From the NCBI GenBank assembly GCA_012031335.1, contig JAAUTT010000137.1, positions 1-8,686 of the forward strand: a DNA stretch of 8,686 nucleotides, written 5' to 3'. Shown in pieces: positions 1-6,322 of the stretch; the stretch's first letter is position 1; each line of letters begins with the position of its first letter. The notes below the pieces were generated by a model. That model had not been told where the DNA came from. It worked only from the letters and a program-made list of their open reading frames with translations, and searched no databases. The position numbers and the translations under genes are program-made. The stretch comes from Bacteroidales bacterium. GTDB lineage: Bacteria; Bacteroidota; Bacteroidia; Bacteroidales; JAAUTT01.

Positions 1-7
1 CATATCT

Positions 8-574
8 TCATTTAAAATTTTTACTTAATAGCAAGGCTCCAAAGGTATCGGATAACTTCACAGTAAATTCCCTTCCTGAAGATGGCCTGAATACAGTTGT
101 TTTAGATCCCAGAATTTCAGAGAAATAAGAAACTTCCGAAACATTATACCGAAAAGTTATATCATCATTATCCAGATCTTCGGCTAGTTTATGGACCTGC
201 AATGTATAATCCTTAGTTGAATCTCCATAACAATATCCGGTAGGTTTCAGGATCAAACAGATAGAGTCGTATCTCGAATTTTCATCAATGCTTAATGATG
301 AAGGAAGTGCCAGCTGAAAATAGGATGAAGCAGTTACAGTTCCGAAGGCCCCATCACTGTAACGCCCGGCCAAAGCCTTGGAATAACCCGATGTTTGTAA
401 GGAATCGGCTTTTATGGTGTACGAAATTATGGTGGTGGTATCAACTACAATTACGCTGCTTTTTATATCTGTAAGGTCCTCTCCGATGGTAAAGGATGTA
501 TCGTTGGAGCAGGCAAACATTATTCCGGCCAGAATTATTGTAAGCATCAATCCTGAAAGCTTTGATTTAGTCAT
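8..574 (-). CDS. DUF4270-type lipoprotein, N-terminal part, probably frameshifted near the window edge
   Basis: The product as read is 188 residues, beginning with a lipoprotein signal: a basic start, a hydrophobic stretch and the lipobox MFAC, giving lipidation at Cys22. The following sequence (serine/threonine-rich beta strands, a motif around YSDGAFGTVTASSYFQL, then DSICLILK and a REFTVKLSDTFG segment) resembles the first part of DUF4270 proteins, outer-membrane-associated lipoproteins of unknown role in Bacteroidota. Family members are, from memory, usually over 400 residues, so the TGA at 8-10 is early. It lies right after an A5-T4-A3 tract on the coding strand, and skipping one base reads through in the few remaining codons (Asn-Glu-Asp-Met). 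I therefore suspect a homopolymer frameshift, with the rest of the gene beyond position 1. It diverges from the kelch gene at 818 and shares its control region. The family call is by resemblance and is fairly but not fully sure. Confidence 0.7.
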   Translation of the reverse strand: MTKSKLSGLMLTIILAGIMFACSNDTSFTIGEDLTDIKSSVIVVDTTTIISYTIKADSLQTSGYSKALAGRYSDGAFGTVTASSYFQLALPSSLSIDENSRYDSICLILKPTGYCYGDSTKDYTLQVHKLAEDLDNDDITFRYNVSEVSYFSEILGSKTTVFRPSSGREFTVKLSDTFGALLLSKNFK

Positions 575-651
575 AATGAAATATTTTAAGGGATAAATTA
601 ACTGTGGAATTACTTCCTTAAAAATTCTATTAGACCAGACTTTCGTTTTTG

Positions 652-701
652 CCGATATTCACCGCCTATTTCCCGATATTTCTTTCAATATAACCGAATC
701 G
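652..701. promoter_or_regulatory. 21-bp-periodic CCGATATT repeats; candidate LytTR-regulator binding site
   Basis: CCGATATT occurs at 652-659 and again at 673-680, exactly 21 bp apart, and a third partial copy, CCGAATCG, starts at 694, again 21 bp on. A fourth, shorter CCG lies at 662. LytTR-domain regulators such as AgrA are known to bind pairs of roughly 9-bp direct repeats with a 21-22 bp period on one face of the helix. A LytTR response regulator is encoded nearby at 2194-2922, and the repeats sit between the divergent DUF4270 and kelch genes. The repeats and spacing are seen directly; the regulator assignment is inference. Confidence 0.45.
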
Positions 702-734
702 CATAATATAGACACATATTCCTCTTTGATCGGT

Positions 735-757
735 AAATAGATTTCATAAGTCTATTT
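735..757. repeat. Inverted repeat upstream of the kelch promoter
   Basis: AAATAGA at 735-741 and TCTATTT at 751-757 form perfect 7-bp arms around a 9-bp spacer. The repeat ends 26 bp before the -7 element of the kelch gene, so it covers the expected -33 region and could be an operator. In such AT-rich DNA a 7-bp arm can also occur by chance. Confidence 0.3.
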
Positions 758-783
758 TATTTCAGTCGCTGTTTCTTTCTTTC

Positions 784-791
784 TAGGTTTG
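784..791 (+). promoter_or_regulatory. Bacteroidota -7 promoter element of the kelch/DUF4907 genes
   Basis: TAGGTTTG matches the Bacteroidota -7 consensus TAnnTTTG at every fixed position and lies 26 bp before the ATG at 818, which would give a short leader. I see no good -33 TTTG at the usual distance, which is compatible with a promoter that needs an activator. Confidence 0.55.
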
Positions 792-817
792 GCGCCATAA
801 TGTAAAATCAAGTTTAT

Positions 818-1843
818 ATGAACCGACTTAAAACTTCAATAAAGAGAAAATCAGGTTTTGTTTTCAGCCTGGTTATAGCGTGTAGTTTGTTTTTATCCTG
901 CGAAAGCTCAGATGACGAGGACCTGGTGGGTAACTGGACAAAATCGTCCGACTTCGAGGGTGTAGCCCGTAACGAAGCTGTGAGCTTTGTAGTGGGAGAT
1001 TTTGCCTATGTAGGGACAGGTTACAATGGGAAAAAACAACTGAGCGATTTCTGGAAATACGACAGTGATAATAAATACTGGACTCAGGTAGCCGATTTCC
1101 CAGGCAAAGCCCGCTACTCAGCTGTTGCTTTTGGTGTGGAAACAAAAGGTTATGTTGGAACTGGTTACGATGGAGATAATTATCTGAAAGATTTCTGGGA
1201 ATACGATCCTGCAACCAACATCTGGACCGAAAAAGCAGAATTTGGAGGATCGGCCCGTTACGGCGCAGCAGGATTTGGGATCGACAGCAAAGGATACATC
1301 GGCACAGGCTATGACGATAATTACCTGAAGGACCTCTGGGAATATGATCCCACAACAGATGCCTGGACCCAGAAAGTAAGCCTTGGTGGGTCAAAACGCC
1401 GCGAAGCTTCGGTATTTGTTATCTCAGGTAAAGCATACATGTGTGCAGGGATAAACAACGGGTCTCTTGTAACCGATTTCTGGCAATACGATCCACAATC
1501 GGGGGCATGGACCGAACTGCGGAAAATTACAAATTACAGCGACGACAGTTACGACGACGAATATACAACGATTACCCGCAGCAATGCAGTTGGTTTTGCA
1601 CTTAATGGCAAAGGTTATCTGGCACTGGGTTCTTCCAGTTCCCTGGTAAGTGCGGTTTGGGAATATAATCCTGTTTCAGATATCTGGGAACAGAAATCAG
1701 CTTTCGAAGGCACAACCCGAGATGGTGCCGTTTCATTTGTAATAAAGGACAGAAGCTTTATTACCACAGGTCGCAGCGGGGGTTATCAACTTGATGATAC
1801 ATGGGAATTTAAACCTGATGAAACTTATGATGACAAAAATTAA
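818..1843 (+). CDS. Six-bladed kelch-repeat lipoprotein, probably surface exposed
   Basis: This 341-residue protein is predicted to be lipidated at Cys28 (LFLSC). The residues just after the cysteine read ESSDDED, very like the acidic lipoprotein export signal that sends Bacteroidota lipoproteins to the cell surface. The rest is a kelch beta-propeller: six repeats of about 45-65 residues, each with a small/arginine-containing strand (ARNEAV, ARYSAV, ARYGAA, KRREAS, TRSNAV, TRDGAV), a glycine-rich turn (YVGTGY and variants), and an F/L/V-W-x-Y/F-x-x-P/D strand ending in W-T/E. The N-terminal GNWTKSSDFEG resembles the last strand of a blade and may close the propeller. Blades 2 and 3 are the most alike. 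An acidic loop, DDSYDDEY, lies between blades 4 and 5. The ligand cannot be told from sequence; kelch propellers often bind proteins or glycans. The end overlaps the start of the DUF4907 gene, indicating one transcript and translational coupling. Confidence 0.9.
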   Translation: MNRLKTSIKRKSGFVFSLVIACSLFLSCESSDDEDLVGNWTKSSDFEGVARNEAVSFVVGDFAYVGTGYNGKKQLSDFWKYDSDNKYWTQVADFPGKARYSAVAFGVETKGYVGTGYDGDNYLKDFWEYDPATNIWTEKAEFGGSARYGAAGFGIDSKGYIGTGYDDNYLKDLWEYDPTTDAWTQKVSLGGSKRREASVFVISGKAYMCAGINNGSLVTDFWQYDPQSGAWTELRKITNYSDDSYDDEYTTITRSNAVGFALNGKGYLALGSSSSLVSAVWEYNPVSDIWEQKSAFEGTTRDGAVSFVIKDRSFITTGRSGGYQLDDTWEFKPDETYDDKN

Positions 1844-2204
1844 ACTTATATCTGTACTGGTGCTGCTGGCTTTTATGGCAGCACTGGTATTTTGGTCTTT
1901 TACAAGCGAGAACAAAAAGAAAATAAAAAAACAGGGGGAGCTTTCACTCGAAACTTTCCAGACTTCTATAGGCTGGGGATATCAGATAAAGGTCGATAAC
2001 AGAACTATTATTTACCAACCCTTTGTACCTGTAATAGAAACTCATACAGGATTTGCTTCGGAAAAAATAGCTGAAAATGCCGTTCGTATTGTAATGGATA
2101 AGTTAAAAAGAAATCAAAGTCCAATTATTACCTTAAACGAACTGGAATTAGCCGGTGTAATTATCTGCAAGCAAATGACAAATGCAAATGAATCTATAAA
2201 TTGA
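1818..2204 (+). CDS. DUF4907 family protein, N-terminally anchored
   Basis: This is a small protein of 124-128 residues depending on the start: ATG codons at 1818, 1827 and 1830 all overlap the 3' end of the kelch gene (stop at 1841-1843), and there is no ribosome binding site to choose between them. An in-frame ATG at 1791 would give 137 residues but lies deeper inside the kelch gene and precedes the hydrophobic segment by an unlikely polar stretch. A single hydrophobic segment (LISVLVLLAFMAALVFW) follows a short basic N-terminus and precedes a lysine-rich patch, so the protein is a membrane-anchored or exported periplasmic protein. The folded part has GWGYQIKVDNRTIIYQPFVP, then FASEKIAENAVRIVMDKLK and a TLNELELAGVI ending, which is the DUF4907 pattern: one strand pair and a helix, function unknown. 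From memory, DUF4907 genes are repeatedly found next to kelch genes. The stop overlaps the convergent response-regulator gene by 11 bp. Confidence 0.8.
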   Translation: MKLMMTKIKLISVLVLLAFMAALVFWSFTSENKKKIKKQGELSLETFQTSIGWGYQIKVDNRTIIYQPFVPVIETHTGFASEKIAENAVRIVMDKLKRNQSPIITLNELELAGVIICKQMTNANESIN

Positions 2205-2922
2205 AGTTATTCTTTCGGATCGATTCGTAAAACTGCTCTTTGTAATTATCTCCCACCGGAATCCATTTCTCACCTATTATAATCCGGTTTCGGACTATCG
2301 AATTAATTTTATTCAGCGACACAATATACGATTTGTGAACCCTCACAAACATATGAGCAGGAAGCTTCTCGGCCATATTTTTGAGGGAATTCAATGTGGT
2401 TACAGCCTTCCCCGACTCCAGAAATATTTTTACATAATCCTTTAACCCTTCAATATACGTTATATCATTCAGATCGACTCTCTGGGTATGATAATCCGAT
2501 TTAACCAGGATAAAGTTTTCGGGTTGTTTTGCATCGGTGTTTTCAGCACGGTGATCCAAACGGGCACTTTTGAGTACAAAATATCGTATGCTTTATTTAC
2601 CGCTTTCAGAAAGCGTTCAAAAGGAATTGGTTTTAAAAGGTAATCAACAGCATTGAGTTCAAATCCTTCCAGTGCATGCTCCGAATAAGCCGTAGTAAAA
2701 ATGAAGTAAGGCTTTGTTTGTATGGAGTTTATAAAATCAATCCCCGAAACATTGGGCATATGAATATCCAGGAATATAAGGTCGACCTGCTCTGTGCGGA
2801 GAATATCGAAAGCCTGAAAGGCACTTGAACATTTACCTTTTAAACTTAAAAAGGTATCATTTAATATAATCTTCCATTACCTGCTGAGCAAGTGGCTCAT
2901 CGTCAACTATAATACAGTTCAT
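2194..2922 (-). pseudogene. LytTR-family response regulator, interrupted by two homopolymer frameshifts
   Basis: The ATG at 2920-2922 starts MNCIIVDDEPLAQQ, a receiver N-terminus with the acidic pair DD. After VMEDYIK a TGA interrupts in an A3 run near 2853-2856; a net +1 (or -2) base change continues as NDTFLSLKGKCSSAF and leads to the phospho-acceptor strand LIFLDIHMP, TTAYS, and the conserved lysine in DYLLKP. Near 2569-2572 an A4 run lacks one A: restoring it turns ILYSK into SARLDHRAEN and joins the receiver to the LytTR DNA-binding domain (ENFILVKSDY, ITYIEGLKDYVKI, FVRVHKSYIVSL, IPVGDNY). The rebuilt protein has 242-243 residues, normal for the family. As written, no full product is made. 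The gene overlaps the end of the kinase gene by 20 nt, so the two are co-translated. It probably controls the adjacent DUF4270/kelch genes (inference). Sequencing error is more likely than decay because all functional residues are intact. Confidence 0.85.
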
Positions 2923-3978
2923 CCTTATTAAAAATGATATTTAACTCTACCTTGAAAACATCGCCTGTGTTAATAATATTGAGATTGCTGTTACTCCCAT
3001 AAATAAGTTCCAGCCGTTTCTTCGAATTGGATAATCCTATTCCTTCCGGATCTTTTACCTGTTTCATACTGGGCTTTACAACCGGATTTTCGACAATCAG
3101 CCACAAATCATTTTTCGTGACTTTCAAAGCTATATTTATTGTACACTCTTTGGTTGAATCTATTCCATGCTTAAATGCATTTTCTATAAACGGTAACAAC
3201 AAAAGTGGCTCAATTTTCTTGTCGTTCGTGTCTCCTTCCACCCAAAACCTGACTATTATATTCGACATCACTCTTAGTTTCTGAAGCTCAACATAATTTT
3301 GGATATATTCAACTTCCCTTCGTAACGGTACTTTATCTTTTTCCGATTCATAAATGATAAACCTCATGAGTTCCGAAAGCTTGATTATGGCTTCAGGTGT
3401 TTTATCCGACTTACTGATAGCCAGCGAATAAATACTATTAAGTGTATTAAAGAAAAAATGTGGGTTTATTTGCGATTTCAGAAACGACAACTCAGCTGTA
3501 AGCTTCTGATTCTCCATTTCCTTTCGCAGCTTTTCATTCTGATACCACTGCTCCGTTACCCGAATACTGGTTCCGATGGCAAGAAATAAAAAACATGAAG
3601 TCAGGTTCCGCAGTCCATGAAATGGAAACCTTCTTATGTTCTTCGAAATAAGAGAACCCTGCTGAACATTTTGTATTTTCAATCCAACGGGAAACATCAT
3701 TGGCGGAGGTGTTGAGAGTTTGCCCAATCCAAGTGTAACAGCAAGAATTGTAATAATTGACAAGCTATATAGCAAGAACTTTTTTCGCGTTAGCAAATAG
3801 GGTACAAGAACAAAATAATTGAGATAAAAAAATAGAATGATTGGAACCCACAAAAGCAATTCATTTTTTATATTGATTTTTTATACCTGCAGGCATAAAA
3901 AAACTTCGGAATTATGATCAATACTCCCCACAAAAGCACATGTACCAAAATCAGAAAAATCCTTCTGTATGCATTCAT
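2903..3978 (-). CDS. LytS-type sensor histidine kinase (His_kinase family), N-terminus frameshifted
   Basis: From the TTG at 3857-3859 an uninterrupted frame gives 318 residues, but the natural start is probably the ATG at 3976-3978. Its frame encodes MNAYRRIFLILVHVLLWGVL, a typical first membrane helix, and runs into a stop after a run of six T on the plus strand at 3877-3882. One extra base there joins both parts into a 358-residue protein. It has about four N-terminal membrane helices, a charged linker that may coil (EQWYQNEKLRKEMENQK), then the kinase core: the phospho-accepting histidine in INPHFFFNTLNSIYSLA (134 residues after the TTG codon), the N box LLLLPFIENAFKHG, and the G box PEGIGLSNSKKRL. 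There is no extracellular sensor domain of note, so the signal is probably sensed in or near the membrane. Its partner is the LytTR regulator directly downstream, whose start lies inside this gene. The kinase assignment is firm; the signal is unknown. Confidence 0.9.
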
Positions 3979-3996
3979 AATTACTTGTTTATCCTG

Positions 3997-4004
3997 TAAA
4001 TGTA
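3997..4004 (-). promoter_or_regulatory. Possible -7 element of the kinase/regulator genes
   Basis: On the minus strand TACATTTA matches TAnnTTTG at all but the last base and lies 18 bp before the ATG at 3978. This would give a leader of about ten bases. No clear -33 element is visible, so the call is weak; its position in the only gap upstream of the kinase is the main support. Confidence 0.3.
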
Positions 4005-4038
4005 CCTATCGCGAAACAGTATACCTAAAAACTTAGAG

Positions 4039-4079
4039 TAGTGGGTCAGTTTTACCGATGAAAAGGCTCTTTTCCACTA
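4039..4079. repeat. Nested inverted repeat between the GldM-like gene and the kinase gene
   Basis: An outer pair TAGTGG (4039-4044) and CCACTA (4074-4079) encloses an inner hairpin GAAAAG-GCT-CTTTTC (4060-4074); the two share one base, so only one can fully form. The element begins 26 bp past the stop of the sigma-operon's last gene and could slow or end that transcript, but no U tract follows on the minus strand, so it is not a standard intrinsic terminator. It could equally be an operator for the kinase gene. Confidence 0.3.
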
Positions 4080-4104
4080 TAAATGTTCAAATTAACAAGT
4101 TTTA

Positions 4105-5130
4105 TTATCTTATTACAAAGGCCATCGGCTCAATGGTAATTACCTGTCCTTCAGGCGTACGAACATGAATTGACTCAAATAACAGCCGGGAGTCTTCGGT
4201 TAGATTAATCAGAAAATTTTTAACTGCAGGACTAAAGTTTTTGCCCGGATTTGAAATACGCCGCTCTCCTCCCTCCCCGGTCTTAACAGAAAAATCCAAT
4301 ACTTCAAAACCATACATTTCAAATTCTATTGGACTGTTTATTTCAATCCCATCGGCCAGCTGAAGTGCCGAGCGTGCAATAATACCTCCGTGCATCCCAT
4401 GTATACTGGCTGTGGGAACAGGCAACCTCCGCACAAGAAAATCCGACCGGGCTTCTTCCTTTATTTTACCATGACTGTTTTTTATTATCACCTTCAAGGT
4501 GCATATACCTTCGTTAGAGGGAATTAAAAAATAACTGCCCGATTTTTCTCTTATAATTCCATTGTCTGTTTCGAAGTAAATGGAATCGCTCTCTTCCTTA
4601 TCTGTAATAATAGAAACCGGATTCTCCACCTGCAGATAAAGAACCTCCAGCTCTTCCTGCTTCTCAGGTGCAACAGAATCGGATTCCAAAGGCTTATCCA
4701 GCAGCAGGCTCATTATTCCGGCAATGCATCCTTCTTTTCCTTCGCGCGATGAAATAACAACCTGATAACTCCCTGTTCGCGGAGCTGTAAACCCGAAGGA
4801 ATTATGGAAGGTGTTTTTCCCTTCATCAAATGTGCCGCCAAGTAACTGCCCATTATTGTATACCTGGAGTATTGCCGTATTCATCAATGCCTTATCGCTC
4901 GCGATGTTAACCTGGTAGCGATTGTCACTCTTTAAAAATATATTGAATTTTGCTGAAGGCAGAGGTTTGCGAACAGTTCCCTTCTTTAGTTTCACCTTGA
5001 ATTCACGAACAAAAATGGCCTGCGATCCGCTTTGAGCCATGGCAATTTCAACCAGCTCATCACCACATTGCCCCGAAATAGTCTGCAAGGAAATTGCTAA
5101 ACTCACTAAGAAAATCAGAACTGTCTTCAT
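4105..5130 (-). CDS. Secreted protein with an N-terminal beta-sandwich and GldM C-terminal-like domains
   Basis: The 341-residue product starts with a signal peptide (MKTVLIFLVSLAISLQTISG, cleavage near residue 20) and has no other membrane segment. Residues 22-145 form a beta-rich domain bounded by Cys22 and Cys135, with FVREFKVKLKK, AILQVYNNGQLLGGT and TGSYQVVISSREGKEGC, a pattern like pre-peptidase-type sandwich domains; the two cysteines may pair. Residues 163-233 (LYLQVENPVSI, GSYFLIPSNEG, FLVRRLPVP) and 234-341 (HGGIIARSAL, GIEINSPIEFEMYGFEV, NFSPAVKNFL, PEGQVITIEPMAFVI) match the order and key residues of the last two periplasmic domains of GldM, the T9SS/gliding motor protein. GldM's own N-terminal transmembrane helix and first periplasmic domains are absent, so this is not the motor subunit. 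It is the last gene of the sigma operon and starts at or inside the STN gene's end. The GldM likeness is by eye; the role is unknown. Confidence 0.8.
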   Translation of the reverse strand: MKTVLIFLVSLAISLQTISGQCGDELVEIAMAQSGSQAIFVREFKVKLKKGTVRKPLPSAKFNIFLKSDNRYQVNIASDKALMNTAILQVYNNGQLLGGTFDEGKNTFHNSFGFTAPRTGSYQVVISSREGKEGCIAGIMSLLLDKPLESDSVAPEKQEELEVLYLQVENPVSIITDKEESDSIYFETDNGIIREKSGSYFLIPSNEGICTLKVIIKNSHGKIKEEARSDFLVRRLPVPTASIHGMHGGIIARSALQLADGIEINSPIEFEMYGFEVLDFSVKTGEGGERRISNPGKNFSPAVKNFLINLTEDSRLLFESIHVRTPEGQVITIEPMAFVIR

Positions 5131-6322
5131 GGCTTCTTATTTTTATTTTTTTTGAACTGTGAACCAGTATTTCTGCTGATATCATCACGTTAAATAATTT
5201 TCTGTTTAACTGAAACCAGGTATTCGATACGGAATAATGCCAGGTATTATTTCCCGAAAACCGGTTAAATCCAATCCGCTGACCATAGTCGAGTGTTCCC
5301 TCCGATATTTCACCGCTACTTTCGCCTGTTTCTTCCTTATCAAAGTTTGTTGTATTAATAAAATGTGCATAGTCGCCGGGATAAACACCTTCCATGGCTA
5401 CAAACGCGCCGTTCCCAGGAAACCTGATGTTATACCCCGAAATATCCACTTCAAACCAGCCCCTTCTTTCGTTGGGTTTCACCACAATAATATCGGGCAG
5501 AAGTTCTTCGCCCGGGCAACCCAGGCTATCGTTTACTCCATAAATTCTAATCCTGAATGGTGCGTCGGTATTTCCTTTACCCGACAGATAAAAATTCACT
5601 TTTTTAAAGCGACCCGAAACATTTTTTCTGTTTTCGATGTAAAGTGCCACTTGTTGACCATGCGTATCCAGATACAGGGATCCTGTGGCAATTCCACGGT
5701 TTCCGGCTCTTTCTGTTATTGGCCGTTTAGCCACAAATTCAACAGTATCAAGCGCCAGTGGCCGGGCGATGAGGTAAATTTTATGGTAATCGAGCGAAAC
5801 AAGATATTTTACACTAAATACCCGTGGTTCGAAACCTATACAAAAAACAGCGATACTGTCGTCCAAATCTTTTGATGTGGCACTAATTTCAAACTTGCCA
5901 TCAATAGCTGCCACACTTCCTTTTCCCGATTGTTTGAACTGCATACTTGCAAACTCAACCGGCTGGTCGCTGCCCGAAGCAATTAAAACGCCTCGTATAG
6001 TGAAAGATTTTATCGGTGTTGGTTTCCTTTTCAGTATCACCTGATTGGAATAACAGGTGTAGATAATCTCTTCTCCATAAAAAAGGTCAGCCAGAAGTTT
6101 ATGGAGCGAAATTCTGTCGATATTCAACGAAACCTTCTTCTCCATAACGCTGAGGTTTCCGGCATAGGTAAAATAAACTCCGGTGGTTTCACTTATCTGG
6201 TCGAGTACGTTTTTAACCGGCAAATCTTTCACATGAATAACAACTTCGCGGTTCAGTATGTCCTGGCCAAAAACTGAGCTAAGGTTAAGCAGCAATAAAA
6301 ATATGATGGTTTTAGGCATCAT
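5060..6322 (-). CDS. STN plus carboxypeptidase-like regulatory domain protein, no TonB barrel
   Basis: The product as read has 420 residues. A signal peptide (MMPKTIIFLLLLNLSSVFG) is followed by an STN domain at about 20-98 (VVIHVKDLPVKNVLDQIS, VSLNIDRISLHKLLADLF, NQVILKR), the periplasmic signalling fold of FecA-type receptors. A carboxypeptidase-like beta domain follows at about 106-190 (GVLIASGSDQPVEFASMQF, AIDGKFEI), then a sandwich module to about 390 (PFRIRIYGVND, ELLPDIIVV, GWFEVDISGYNI, GNGAFVAMEGVYPGDYAHF). No plug or barrel follows, so it is not a transporter. The STN domain could contact the FecR protein encoded just upstream (inference). Its ATG overlaps the FecR stop by 4 nt. The last 28 or so residues lie mostly within the next gene; adding one base to the T8 run at 5146-5153 would instead end it at 5127 after SSKKNKNKKP, with a 4-nt ATGA overlap and 398 residues. 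I think that is the true end. Confidence 0.85.
   Translation of the reverse strand: MMPKTIIFLLLLNLSSVFGQDILNREVVIHVKDLPVKNVLDQISETTGVYFTYAGNLSVMEKKVSLNIDRISLHKLLADLFYGEEIIYTCYSNQVILKRKPTPIKSFTIRGVLIASGSDQPVEFASMQFKQSGKGSVAAIDGKFEISATSKDLDDSIAVFCIGFEPRVFSVKYLVSLDYHKIYLIARPLALDTVEFVAKRPITERAGNRGIATGSLYLDTHGQQVALYIENRKNVSGRFKKVNFYLSGKGNTDAPFRIRIYGVNDSLGCPGEELLPDIIVVKPNERRGWFEVDISGYNIRFPGNGAFVAMEGVYPGDYAHFINTTNFDKEETGESSGEISEGTLDYGQRIGFNRFSGNNTWHYSVSNTWFQLNRKLFNVMISAEILVHSSKKIKIRSHEDSSDFLSEFSNFLADYFGAMW

Noticed and set aside
873..1394. Long minus-strand open frame inside the kelch gene
   Set aside because: It is antisense to a clearly coding kelch protein, has a low-complexity, Ser/Arg/Leu-rich composition and matches no family I know.
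4105..5130. True GldM motor subunit of a type IX secretion locus
   Set aside because: There is no N-terminal membrane helix, the length is well below GldM's, and no gldK, gldL or gldN lies beside it.
5237..5875. 212-codon plus-strand open frame inside the STN gene
   Set aside because: It is antisense to a protein with recognisable STN, carboxypeptidase-like and sandwich modules, and its own translation shows no domain or signal.
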